Positions 1-8,478 of a stretch of 64,000 nt of DNA are shown one piece after another. The DNA lies in contig NZ_CP050954.1 of NCBI RefSeq assembly GCF_012273015.1, forward strand, positions 3,698,001 to 3,762,000. Reading direction: 5' to 3'. The notes beneath the pieces were generated by a model. The model was not told the DNA's origin. It was given only the letters and a program-made list of their open reading frames with translations, and did not search any database. A program made the position numbers and the translations under genes. The stretch comes from Hymenobacter sp. BT18 (lineage in GTDB: Bacteria > Bacteroidota > Bacteroidia > Cytophagales > Hymenobacteraceae). The number at the start of each line of letters is the position of its first letter. Positions within the stretch are counted from its first letter, which is position 1.

Positions 1-736
1 GGATGGGTGGCAGCGCGTAGCTCAGGCGGCGGTTGTTGTCGGTGAGAAACGGCTTTTCCGTCTGGGGTCGAACGGTGAGGATGCGGCTGCCGATGGTATT
101 GGGCAGCACGTGCAAGCGCAGCTGGCCCTTTTCCTGGGTGAGGCGGTAGTCGATGTCCTGGCCGCGCGTCCACTCCCCGGTGGTGCGCACGTTCTTAGGG
201 TTGTTGCTGCCGATGTCGAACACCTTTTCCTCGCCCACGAATAGCTCCGTATCGGAGGGGCGAAACTCCAGCGTGGTGCGCGTGACGGGCAGCAGATTCA
301 CCGTTTGGGAAAGGGGCGGGCGGCCCGCCGTATCGGCGGGCGCCGTAAAGGTGAGCCGCAGAAACTGAGCCGCCGTCAGGTCGCGGAAACGCAGCTTAGC
401 CCGGTACGAGGCGCCATCGGGGCCCAGGGTAAGAGAGTCGAGCAGCTGAAAATCGGCGGAGCGCACCAGGCGCAGGGGCTTGCGCACGTCGGGCTGGGGC
501 GACACCAGCAGGTCAACCGTTTCGTCGTCGCGGCGGTAGCTGAAGTACAGGTGCGGCTCGCCTTTCACCGAAAACACGTGGCGGCTCAGCTGGTAGCTTA
601 CCGTATCGGTGCGCAGGATAAGCTCCCGCAGCAGCGGGGCCCCGGCCTGGGCCTGCGTATGCTGGGCCCGCAGCCCGCCCATCACGAGCAGTAGCCCAAA
701 AAAAATCCAACGAAAACCTCTAAAGCGAAACAGCAA
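1..736 (-). CDS. secreted protein of unknown function, cut by window start
   Basis: The minus-strand frame is open from an in-frame TAA just upstream of a TTG at 736 down to base 1, so at least 245 residues are present and the C-terminus is missing. The N-terminus has basic residues followed by a hydrophobic stretch ending GGLRAQ, which looks like a Sec signal peptide. The rest is rich in alternating hydrophobic and polar residues, as expected of beta-sandwich exported proteins, with no motif I recognise. No ATG lies upstream of the signal peptide; an ATG at 682 would cut it in half, so TTG 736 is the preferred start. It is divergent from the phospholipase-like gene at 904. Function unknown. 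Confidence 0.6.
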   Translation of the reverse strand, partial: MLFRFRGFRWIFFGLLLVMGGLRAQHTQAQAGAPLLRELILRTDTVSYQLSRHVFSVKGEPHLYFSYRRDDETVDLLVSPQPDVRKPLRLVRSADFQLLDSLTLGPDGASYRAKLRFRDLTAAQFLRLTFTAPADTAGRPPLSQTVNLLPVTRTTLEFRPSDTELFVGEEKVFDIGSNNPKNVRTTGEWTRGQDIDYRLTQEKGQLRLHVLPNTIGSRILTVRPQTEKPFLTDNNRRLSYALPPI

Positions 737-903
737 TTCCCAGTGCTTTTACTTGCCTAGCCCCACGCCCGGCGGCGCAAAAATAGGCCGGCCTGCCGGC
801 ATCCGTAGCATAGGCAGCAGGGTTTTGTGCAAACCTTAGCCGTAAGCCCGACAACAGAAAGTTCTTTTTACACGTTGCGGGCCTACGCTTCCCCTGTTTT
901 TCT

Positions 904-2166
904 ATGCTCCGGTTTTTTCTGCTTGGTCTGTTGCTGCTGGCGTCAGCGGCTTCGGCCTCCGCCTATTCTGTGCTCACCCACCAGGCCAACATCGACTCCA
1001 CCTGGCAGCGGTGCCTGTTGCCCACCTTACAGCGGCGCTTTCCCGGTGGCACTTCGGCGGAACTGCAGGATGCCAAAGCCTACGCCTACGGGGGCGCCAT
1101 CATTCAGGACATGGGCTTTTACCCCTTTGGCTCGAAGCTGTTCACCAACCTCACCCACTATGTACGCTCCGGCGACTTCGTGCAGCACCTGCTGGAAGAA
1201 GCCCACGACCGGAATGAGTACGCGTTTGCGCTGGGGGCCCTGGCGCACTACGCCGCCGACATCAGCGGCCACCCCGAAGGCACCAACAAGGCCATGCCCT
1301 CGGTTTATCCGGAGCTGCAGGCCAGGTTCGGCAACGTCATTACGTACGAAGAAGCGCCTGCCCAGCATACCCAGCTCGAGTTTGCCTTTGATGTGGTGCA
1401 GGTGGCGGCCGGGCGCTACCGCTCCGACGACTACCACAACTACATCGGGTTCAAGGTGAGCAAGGAAGTGCTGGAGCGGGGCTTCGAGAAAACCTACGGC
1501 CTGAAGCTGGGGCAGGTCATTGCCAACGTGGACCTGAGCATCAGCTCCTACCGCTTTGCCGTGAAGGAGCTGATTCCGCTGGCCACCCGGGCCGCCTGGC
1601 AAAGCAAGCGCGACGACATCAAAAAGCTCAGTCCCAAAGCCCGCCGCCGCGACTACGTGTACCACCTCAGCCAGCGCCAGTATCGCAAGGAGTTTGGCGG
1701 CAGCTACCAGCGGCCGGGCCTGGGGGCGCGCATGCTCTCGGGCATTGTGCGGCTGCTGCCCAAGATAGGTCCCCTAAAACCGTTTGCCTTCGTGCTGCCC
1801 ACGCCCGAAGCCCAGAAGCTCTTTCGCAACTCCTTCCGGGTGGTGATAAGCAAGTACTGCGGACTGCTGGAAAAGCAGGGCCCCGGCCCCGTAGCGCCCC
1901 TGCCCAACACCGATTTCGACACGGGCCACCAAACCAAAGCCGGTGAGTATGCCCTGGCTGACGAAACCTACGGAGAGTGGCTGCGCAAGCTGGATGACAA
2001 GAAGTTTGAGGGGCTGACCACTCCTCAAAAGGAGCATCTGCTTACTTTCTTTGCGGTGGCCGCGGCACCCAACCAAGCTGCGAAGGAAGAAAACGAAGCC
2101 AGTACCCAGCGCAAAACCCAGGAGGCCCTGGCTCACCTGAAAGTAGCCGTCACGGCGGCCGAATGA
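904..2166 (+). CDS. zinc-dependent phospholipase C-like exported protein
   Basis: The 420-residue protein starts with a signal peptide (residues 1 to about 20, ending ASASA). It then shows the His/Asp pattern of the zinc-dependent phospholipase C / S1-P1 nuclease fold: an early THQ, the segment FTNLTHYVRSGDFV and the helix ALAHYAADISGHPEG. In this family such His and Asp residues hold three zinc ions, and members hydrolyse phospholipids or phosphodiesters outside the cytoplasm. The second half (after about residue 230) is basic and shows no known domain. The tail is polar and helical. A related exported protein lies at 22837-24057 on the other strand. Substrate cannot be told from sequence. 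Confidence 0.8.
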   Translation: MLRFFLLGLLLLASAASASAYSVLTHQANIDSTWQRCLLPTLQRRFPGGTSAELQDAKAYAYGGAIIQDMGFYPFGSKLFTNLTHYVRSGDFVQHLLEEAHDRNEYAFALGALAHYAADISGHPEGTNKAMPSVYPELQARFGNVITYEEAPAQHTQLEFAFDVVQVAAGRYRSDDYHNYIGFKVSKEVLERGFEKTYGLKLGQVIANVDLSISSYRFAVKELIPLATRAAWQSKRDDIKKLSPKARRRDYVYHLSQRQYRKEFGGSYQRPGLGARMLSGIVRLLPKIGPLKPFAFVLPTPEAQKLFRNSFRVVISKYCGLLEKQGPGPVAPLPNTDFDTGHQTKAGEYALADETYGEWLRKLDDKKFEGLTTPQKEHLLTFFAVAAAPNQAAKEENEASTQRKTQEALAHLKVAVTAAE

Positions 2167-2248
2167 CCCCACCGCAGCCGGAATAGCGCGGCCAATGGAC
2201 TCTGCCGCGGGGCGGCGGGTGGGTATAGGGCCCGGGGAAGTTGTTGGC

Positions 2249-2662
2249 TTACGCAGCCAGCAGCCAGTGGGTAGCGGGGCCTTCGTCGTTGAAAATAGCT
2301 ACGTCGTAGCCCCGCCTGGGGTCGGAGGCCTGCTGCACACTGGCCTGCAGGGCGGGGCTATCCTGCAGGGCCTGCTCGCGGCTGGGCGAAATAAGGTAAG
2401 CTAGGCGGGCCCGCCGCGGGGCTAACGCCGCTACTACTTCGGCCAGCCATACATTAGCAGCCCACGCGGCCATATCCGGAGAGGGGTGGGGGCGGCGGCG
2501 TATATCAATCAGCCAGCGCGTCGTGCCGTGTGCCAAAGCCTCGGCTAGGATGGTGTGGTAATCCTGTCGGTACTGCTCAGGCTGCAGCGAATCCAGCCAG
2601 CGTACGGTGAGCATGTCCAGATCGGGGCGGTACTGAATGGTAAGCGTGGGCGACGAATACAT
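2249..2662 (-). CDS. small STAS-like protein, copy 1
   Basis: This 137-residue soluble protein lacks a signal peptide or membrane segment. The pattern is a beta strand (YRPDLDMLTVRWL), a helix with conserved Tyr/Glu residues, a strand ending WLIDIRRR, and a C-terminal helix ending in ATHWLLAA, which suits a SpoIIAA/STAS-like alpha-beta fold. It is a paralog of the next gene upstream (2873-3307), and a more distant copy is at 30052-30495. All share a 'YRPD..L.I.W' opening and a Trp-Leu near the C-terminus. I start it at the ATG at 2662 rather than the TTG at 2677. STAS proteins usually act in regulation by protein-protein contact; function here is not known. Confidence 0.65.
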   Translation of the reverse strand: MYSSPTLTIQYRPDLDMLTVRWLDSLQPEQYRQDYHTILAEALAHGTTRWLIDIRRRPHPSPDMAAWAANVWLAEVVAALAPRRARLAYLISPSREQALQDSPALQASVQQASDPRRGYDVAIFNDEGPATHWLLAA

Positions 2663-2872
2663 ACAAGAAGACAACAAAGAAACAGCGCGGCTGGCGCGTA
2701 GCGCCTTTTCCGGCGGAGGCTACCGCAACGGAATGCGCCCTGTAAACTAAGGCAAAAGCGTTTGGTTTTGCCAAGGCCCGGGAGTAGCAGCCCCTGGCAG
2801 GATATGCTAGCAGCAAGCCTGTTCTTACCTCTGCTTCCTTATACCCCGGTCACCCGACGCGGCCTACGGAGG

Positions 2873-3307
2873 CTAGTGGGGCTGGGCCGTAAGCCAGGCG
2901 AGTGCCTCTGCCTCGGTCAGAAACACGGCTGTGTGGTAGGGCTGCTCTGGGGCCAGGGCACGGTGCACGGCCGGGGCCACCGTAGTATCGGAGCTGAGCT
3001 GCTGAAGACGGGCCGGGGATCTGAGAGCAGCCAGGAAGAGCGGGTGCGGAGCTAGGGACCGCACCGCTTCGGGGAAGAACTCTTCGGTAAGCCACTGCGT
3101 CACGGGCAGGTTGATGGGCCCTTCGCGGCGACCATCAAGCAGCCAGTGCGCACACTGGCATTCCAGCGCCAGGGCTAGAAGCTGGCGGCAGGAGGCCTGC
3201 ATATCGGGCAGAGACAGCGGCCGCAGCCAGCGCAGAATCAGGAGCTGAAGGTCGGGGCGGTACTGGAGCTGGTAGTCGGGGGTGGAGAGGGTGTGGGGCA
3301 GCTGCAT
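2873..3307 (-). CDS. small STAS-like protein, copy 2
   Basis: The 144-residue protein opens with YQLQYRPDLQLLILRWLRP, matching the first strand of copy 1 (2249-2662), and has WLLDGRREGP where copy 1 has WLIDIRRRPH. Like copy 1 it is cytosolic, with no signal peptide and no catalytic motif. The two are on the same strand, separated by about 210 bases, and look like a tandem duplication that has diverged strongly. The STAS-like assignment comes from the strand-helix pattern and is inference; a role in stress or partner-switch signalling is possible but not shown. Confidence 0.65.
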   Translation of the reverse strand: MQLPHTLSTPDYQLQYRPDLQLLILRWLRPLSLPDMQASCRQLLALALECQCAHWLLDGRREGPINLPVTQWLTEEFFPEAVRSLAPHPLFLAALRSPARLQQLSSDTTVAPAVHRALAPEQPYHTAVFLTEAEALAWLTAQPH

Positions 3308-3419
3308 GGGAGGAAAAACGTGAAGCTAAGGCTTTTGTTTGGGGCAGGTGGCAGCTGCCTGCGGGGGCTCTCACAGCTCTAGGCGGGTTGAGCGCATAAT
3401 GGCTGATTGCCGGCCGGGG

Positions 3420-4832
3420 CTACGGCTCCTGCACGAGGCCACTGCTGAGGCGGCGCAGGGTAATTTCGGCTTGCTTAGCCTGAAAACGGATATCGAGCAG
3501 GCGGTTTTCGGCGTCGAGCTGGCTACGCTGAGCCTCGCGCAGCGCCAGGGGCGTGAGCAGCCCCAGGCGGTAACGCTCCAAGGCAATTGCCACGTTCTGT
3601 CGGGCTAGCTGAATGTTTTCTTCCTCCAGCTGCAGCAGTTGCAGGCGGTTCTGGTACTGGGCCCAGGCCTGCTCGGCTTCGGCATCCAGCTGAAGCTGGG
3701 TTTGGGCCACCTGCAGGCGGCTCTGGTCCTCGGCAATGCGGGCATTCTGAGCTAGGCGGTTGCGGTTGAAACCGTCAAAAATGGGTACAGATGCTACCAC
3801 TCCGTAGTTGAACCCTAGCTGGCGGCCGGTGTTGGTAGTAAGCTCGGTGCCGAAAAAAGCCTCTCCGTTCACGTTGCGGTTGAAGCCATAGCCACCCGTG
3901 AGGCCCACTTGTGGAAAGCGGGAGGCGCGCACCAGCTTGCGGTCATACGCGGCCACCTGGGTGTTGATTTTAGCTTGTTGCAGGCGGGGGTTGTTTTCGC
4001 GAATGGCCGCCAGTACGGTTTCGCGGTTCAGCTCACGGCTAACCACAATAGAATCAGCGGGCAGGAAGTCGAGGGCGGGGGCGCGGCCCAGCAGGTTGTT
4101 GAGGTTGACTTTCGCCGTTTTCAGGGCCTCCTGCTGCTGAATCAGAGCAGAGCGGTCGGCGTTGTAGTCGACGCGGGCCGTCAGTACTTCCACCTTGGCG
4201 CCCACGCCCACGTCGGCGCGGGCCTGGGTTAGGTCGATGCGCTGCTGGCCGATGCGTAGGGCCTCCTCGAAGCTTTGGATCTTGCCCGCTTCCCGCACCA
4301 CGGTAAAGTAGGCCTCGGTGATGCTGGCCACAGTCTCCTCGGCCGTAGCGCGGGTGAGCTGCTGCTGGCTCTGGGCCACGGCCCGCAGCCGGTCGTAGGC
4401 AACGAACATCCCGAACCCGTCGAAAATCGTCCAGGTAGCGGCTACGTTGGCGTTCAGGCGGTTAGACTGGGCCCCGCTGGCCGTGCTGGGGTTAGGCCGC
4501 GAGGCCGACTCCTGGCGCACGTTGTTGAGCGTGAAGGAGCGGGTGAGGTTGCCGTTGACGACGGGCAGCTGGCCGGCATTGCCGCGGGTTACGTTGTTTT
4601 CGACAATGCGGGCATCCTGCCGGCTGAGCTGGATACCGTAGTTGTTTTCCAGGCCGATGCGTAGGGCTTCGGCCAGCGTGAGGCGGGGGGCGGGGGCTAC
4701 CGTTTCCGGTTTTTCGGTCTGGGGTTTAGCCTGGGGCTGGGCCGCCGGCTGCCGGGCGGGCAGTGCTGGCTGCTGCGCCCGCACCGGGAAGGCGGCCACA
4801 ACCAGCAGAGCAACGAGAAGAGAACGAAGCAT
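3420..4832 (-). CDS. TolC-family outer-membrane efflux channel
   Basis: A 470-residue protein with a signal peptide (MLRSLLVALLVVAAFPVRAQ) and the two repeated long-helix halves of TolC/OprM channels; typical family segments are TLAEALRIGLENNYGIQLSRQD near the N-terminus, 'VATWTIFDGF' and its repeat 'VASVPIFDGFNRNRL', and the coiled QARADVGVGAKVEVLTA. Family length is 420-500 residues. It forms the outer-membrane duct of tripartite pumps. I start at ATG 4832, which puts the signal peptide at the N-terminus; upstream in-frame codons would add a non-signal leader. It lies 55 bases downstream of the RND pump gene and is the last gene of the efflux operon. Confidence 0.9.
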   Translation of the reverse strand: MLRSLLVALLVVAAFPVRAQQPALPARQPAAQPQAKPQTEKPETVAPAPRLTLAEALRIGLENNYGIQLSRQDARIVENNVTRGNAGQLPVVNGNLTRSFTLNNVRQESASRPNPSTASGAQSNRLNANVAATWTIFDGFGMFVAYDRLRAVAQSQQQLTRATAEETVASITEAYFTVVREAGKIQSFEEALRIGQQRIDLTQARADVGVGAKVEVLTARVDYNADRSALIQQQEALKTAKVNLNNLLGRAPALDFLPADSIVVSRELNRETVLAAIRENNPRLQQAKINTQVAAYDRKLVRASRFPQVGLTGGYGFNRNVNGEAFFGTELTTNTGRQLGFNYGVVASVPIFDGFNRNRLAQNARIAEDQSRLQVAQTQLQLDAEAEQAWAQYQNRLQLLQLEEENIQLARQNVAIALERYRLGLLTPLALREAQRSQLDAENRLLDIRFQAKQAEITLRRLSSGLVQEP

Positions 4833-4887
4833 GGAGAAAATCAACGGCTGAAACGGGGCGTCGCTGGGAAACAAAAGCTGCACCTGA

Positions 4888-7800
4888 CTAGGCCGCAACG
4901 GCTTTTTCTGCGGCCGCAGCGGGTTTGTGCTTTTTGGCCGTGGCGAAATACGAATACATAACAGGCACTACGTACAGAGTGAGGGCCGTAGCGAAAAACA
5001 GCCCGCCTACGACGCCAATGCCCATGGCCCGCCGGCTGAGCGCGCCCGCGCCGGTGGCAATGGCAATGGGCAGGATACCCAGGATAGCGCAGAGGCTCGT
5101 CATCAGAATAGGGCGGAAGCGGGCCGTGGCCCCCTCAATCAGCCCGGTCATGTAGTCCTTGCCATTTTCCACCTGCTGGTTGGCAAACTCCACGATGAGA
5201 ATACCATTCTTGGTCACCAGCCCCACGAGCATGATGATACCGATTTGCGAGAACAGGTTGAGCGTCTGGTTGAAGTACCATAGGCTGAGCAGTGCGCCGG
5301 ACAGGGCCAGCGGCACCGTGACCATGATAATGACCGGGTCGCGGAAGCTCTCAAACTGGGCTGCCAGCACCAGGTAAATCAAGACCAGCGCCAGCCCGAA
5401 GGCAAATACCAGGCTGCTGGAGCTTTCCTGGAAGTCGCGGGAAGCGCCGGCCAGCTCCGTTGAGAAGGTGTCGTCGAGGTTCTTGTCGGCAATGGCTTGC
5501 ATGGCGGCAATACCGTCGCCGAGGGTGCGGCCGGGCGCCAGCGAAGCCGAGAAGGTGGCCGAGTTGTAGCGGTTGAAGCGGTAAAGCTGGGGCGGGGTGC
5601 TGCTTTCCTCCAGCCGAATCACGTTGTCTAGCTGAATCAGCTCCCCCTGGGCATTCTTCACCGAGAGCAGGCGCACATCCAGAGGCTGGCTGCGGTCTTC
5701 GCGGGCCACCTGTCCGATAATCTGGTATTGCTTGCCTTCCCGGATAAAGTAGCCGTAGCGCTGCCCGCTCAAGCCCGATTGCAAAGTCTGGCTGATGCTC
5801 TGCACCGATACGCCCAGGCTCTGGGCCTTTTCCCGGTCGATGTTTACGCGCAGCTCGGGCTTGTTGAACTTCAGGTTCACGTCTACGAACTGGAAAGTAG
5901 GATCCTGGCGGGCCGCATCCAGGAACTTGGGCACGGCCGTGCGCAGCTTGTCGAAATCCTGGGTCTGAATAACGAACTGCACCGGCAAGCCACCTCCTCC
6001 GCCCCCGATGCTCTGGTCCTGGCTCACGGAGGTGCGGGCCGCCGAGAGCTTTTTCACGCCCGCGCTGAGCTTATCGGCAATGGCGGGCTGGGGCAGAGGG
6101 CGGGCATCGGCTTCCAGCAGCAATACCCGGGCAATGCCCGAGTTTGCCCCACCCCCGAAGCCCGGCGACGTCACGGCAAACACGCTGCTCAAATTCTGCT
6201 TACCAGCCGAGTCCATGGCCATTTGGGTAAGCTGAGTCATGTAGGTATCCATGAACTCAAACGAGGCCCCCTCCGGACCAGTCGCGTTCAGGTTGATGCG
6301 GCTGCGGTCTTCCACCGGGGCCAGTTCCGAGGGAATGGCGCCCATGAAGTACCAGATACCTACGCCCGTGCCCGCCACCACCAGCCAGGCCAGCCACCGG
6401 TTGCGCAGGAAGGTTTCGAGGCTCTCCTTGTAGCCGCCAATCATCTTCTCGAAGAAGGGTTCGGTTTTGCGGTAAAACCAGTTGTGCTTTTCCTCGCGCT
6501 TGAGCAGCACGGAGCACATCATGGGCGTGAGCGTGAGCGACACAAACGCCGAAATCAGCACCGAGCCGGCCACCACAATCCCAAACTCCCGGAACAGCCG
6601 CCCGGTGATGCCCGTGAGAAACACCACCGGCAGAAACACCGCCGCCAGCACAATCGTGGTACTGACAACGGCCATCAGAATTTCCTCGGAGCCCTTAATG
6701 GCGGCCGTTTTGGGGTTCTCACCTTCCTCAATGCGGGAGTAGATATTTTCCAGCACCACAATGGCGTCGTCGACTACCAGGCCAATGGCTAGTACCACGG
6801 CCAGCAGCGTGAGCACGTTGATGGAGAAATCCATCAGGTACATCACGAAGAAGATGCCTACCAACGACACCGGAATGGCCACCACCGGGATGATGGTGGA
6901 GCGCCAGTCGCGCAGAAACAGGAAGATAATCACCACTACCAGCACGAAGGCCTCAATGATGGTGTGTTCCACCTCGTTGATAGACTTGCGGATAAAGACC
7001 GAGTTGTCGAAGCCCGGCCTTAACTCCAGGTCTTTGGGCAGGTCCTTGCCGTACTGCTCCAGGCGCTTGTTGAACTCGTCGGCAATGTCAATCTGGTTGG
7101 AGCCCGGCTGCGGAATAACGGCCAGGCCCACCATCGGTACGCCGTTTACTTTGAAGATGGTCTGGTCGTTTTCGGGGTAAAGCTCGGCGTAGCCGATGTC
7201 CGAAAGCCGCACCAGCGACGATTCGTCCTTACGAATAATCAGGTTGTTAAAATCCTCCACCGTGCTCAGGCGTCCCATGGTGCGGAGCGTAAGCTGGGTA
7301 GCCTGCCCCTGCACCGAGCCGCTGGGTAGCTCCACGTTTTCGCGGGTGAGGGCCTGCTGCACGTCCACGGGGCTCACGCTTAGGGCCGAGAGTTTCACCG
7401 GGTCCAGCCACAGGCGCATGGAGTACTTCCGCTCCCCGTACACCCGCACCTCCGACACGCCGGGAATGGTCTGCAGGCGCTCCTTAAGGGTGTTGTTGGC
7501 GTAGTCCGTCAGCTCCAGCAGCGTCCGTTTGTTGCTGCTCAGGTACGTCATCACAATGGGCTGGGAGTCGGCGTTGGCCTTGCTCACCACGGGAGGGTCA
7601 ATGTCGCGCGGGAGGCGGCCCTGCGCGCCCGATACTTTGTCGCGCACGTCGTTGGCCGCCGTTTCCAGGTCGGCGTCGAGGTCAAACTCCACCGTAATCT
7701 GGGTGCGCCCGTCGCGGGAGTTGGAGGTCAGATTCTTGATACCCTGGATGCCGTTGAGGGCTTCTTCCAGGGGTTCGGTCACCTGGCCCTGCATCACATC

Positions 7801-7968
7801 GGCCGAGGCCCCGGTGTAGGAGGCCGATACGGTGATGATAGGCGGGTCCACGCTCGGATATTCCCGTACGCTCAGGTACCGAAACCCAATCACCCCGAAA
7901 ATCACAATCACCAGGCTCATCACAATGGCGAGAACCGGGCGGTTGATACTGGTGGAGGATAAGCTCAT
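4888..7968 (-). CDS. RND-type multidrug efflux pump (AcrB/HAE1 family)
   Basis: The 1,026-residue product has the full AcrB architecture: a first membrane helix at about 10-30, a porter domain, a central block of membrane helices including GLVVDDAIVVLENI with the paired Asp residues of the proton relay, a second porter domain, and a final helix block containing LVGLVTKNGILIVEFANQ. The 'SLSSTSINRPVLAIVMSLVI' opening is typical of the MexF/AcrB branch found in Bacteroidota. It exports drugs or other amphiphiles using the proton gradient and works with the fusion protein (8479-9654) and the channel (3420-4832). Substrate unknown. A GNAT gene separates it from the fusion protein gene. Confidence 0.95.
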   Translation of the reverse strand: MSLSSTSINRPVLAIVMSLVIVIFGVIGFRYLSVREYPSVDPPIITVSASYTGASADVMQGQVTEPLEEALNGIQGIKNLTSNSRDGRTQITVEFDLDADLETAANDVRDKVSGAQGRLPRDIDPPVVSKANADSQPIVMTYLSSNKRTLLELTDYANNTLKERLQTIPGVSEVRVYGERKYSMRLWLDPVKLSALSVSPVDVQQALTRENVELPSGSVQGQATQLTLRTMGRLSTVEDFNNLIIRKDESSLVRLSDIGYAELYPENDQTIFKVNGVPMVGLAVIPQPGSNQIDIADEFNKRLEQYGKDLPKDLELRPGFDNSVFIRKSINEVEHTIIEAFVLVVVIIFLFLRDWRSTIIPVVAIPVSLVGIFFVMYLMDFSINVLTLLAVVLAIGLVVDDAIVVLENIYSRIEEGENPKTAAIKGSEEILMAVVSTTIVLAAVFLPVVFLTGITGRLFREFGIVVAGSVLISAFVSLTLTPMMCSVLLKREEKHNWFYRKTEPFFEKMIGGYKESLETFLRNRWLAWLVVAGTGVGIWYFMGAIPSELAPVEDRSRINLNATGPEGASFEFMDTYMTQLTQMAMDSAGKQNLSSVFAVTSPGFGGGANSGIARVLLLEADARPLPQPAIADKLSAGVKKLSAARTSVSQDQSIGGGGGGLPVQFVIQTQDFDKLRTAVPKFLDAARQDPTFQFVDVNLKFNKPELRVNIDREKAQSLGVSVQSISQTLQSGLSGQRYGYFIREGKQYQIIGQVAREDRSQPLDVRLLSVKNAQGELIQLDNVIRLEESSTPPQLYRFNRYNSATFSASLAPGRTLGDGIAAMQAIADKNLDDTFSTELAGASRDFQESSSSLVFAFGLALVLIYLVLAAQFESFRDPVIIMVTVPLALSGALLSLWYFNQTLNLFSQIGIIMLVGLVTKNGILIVEFANQQVENGKDYMTGLIEGATARFRPILMTSLCAILGILPIAIATGAGALSRRAMGIGVVGGLFFATALTLYVVPVMYSYFATAKKHKPAAAAEKAVAA

Positions 7969-8013
7969 GGTGTAGCAGTTAAATGGGGCAGGAGGCGTTG
8001 CGCGAAAGAAAAC

Positions 8014-8472
8014 TTACCGGGGCAACACCTTCACAAAGCGGCGGGATTGGGGCTCGTAGCCCGCCCGCTGGTAAAAACGATGGGCGGCTTCCCGGGGGAA
8101 ACCGCTAGTAACCTCAACGCGGCCGCAGCCCTCTTGCTGGAACTGGTGTTCGGCAGCGGCCAGGAGCTTAGCTCCAATTTGTTGGTTTCGGTAAGCGGCT
8201 AATACCCCAAGCGTCACGATGCGGCCATCGGGGGCTCGGTGCAAAAAAGGCGTGCGGTGCAAATGGACCATCCCAATCACCTGGGCCTGATATTCCGCTA
8301 CCAACACTTGGTCGCCAGCCGCAGTAAGCTCATGGAGGCGGGTGCGAAGCAGCGCTGGAGCGGTAGGGTAGTCCAGCTCTGCTACTAAGTCGGCCAGTGC
8401 CTCGGCATCGGTGGAACTGGCTGGCCGAATGCTCACCTCAGACAAGGAAACGGGCGGAGTTGAGGAGGCCAT
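8014..8472 (-). CDS. GNAT family N-acetyltransferase inside efflux operon
   Basis: The 152-residue protein has the GNAT fold: IRPASSTDAEALADLVAEL at the N-terminus, the central strand GMVHLHRTPF, then VTLGVLAAYRNQQIGAKLL carrying the acetyl-CoA-binding R-N-Q-Q-I-G-A loop, and a C-terminal AHRFYQRAGYEP. GNAT enzymes move acetyl from acetyl-CoA to an amine. The ATG at 8472 is 6 bases after the stop of the fusion-protein gene, and the pump starts 45 bases further on, so it is almost surely co-transcribed. Its place between two pump subunits suggests a role in detoxifying the same substrate (inference). A TTG at 8478 is an alternative start. Confidence 0.85.
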   Translation of the reverse strand: MASSTPPVSLSEVSIRPASSTDAEALADLVAELDYPTAPALLRTRLHELTAAGDQVLVAEYQAQVIGMVHLHRTPFLHRAPDGRIVTLGVLAAYRNQQIGAKLLAAAEHQFQQEGCGRVEVTSGFPREAAHRFYQRAGYEPQSRRFVKVLPR

Positions 8473-8478
8473 AGTCAA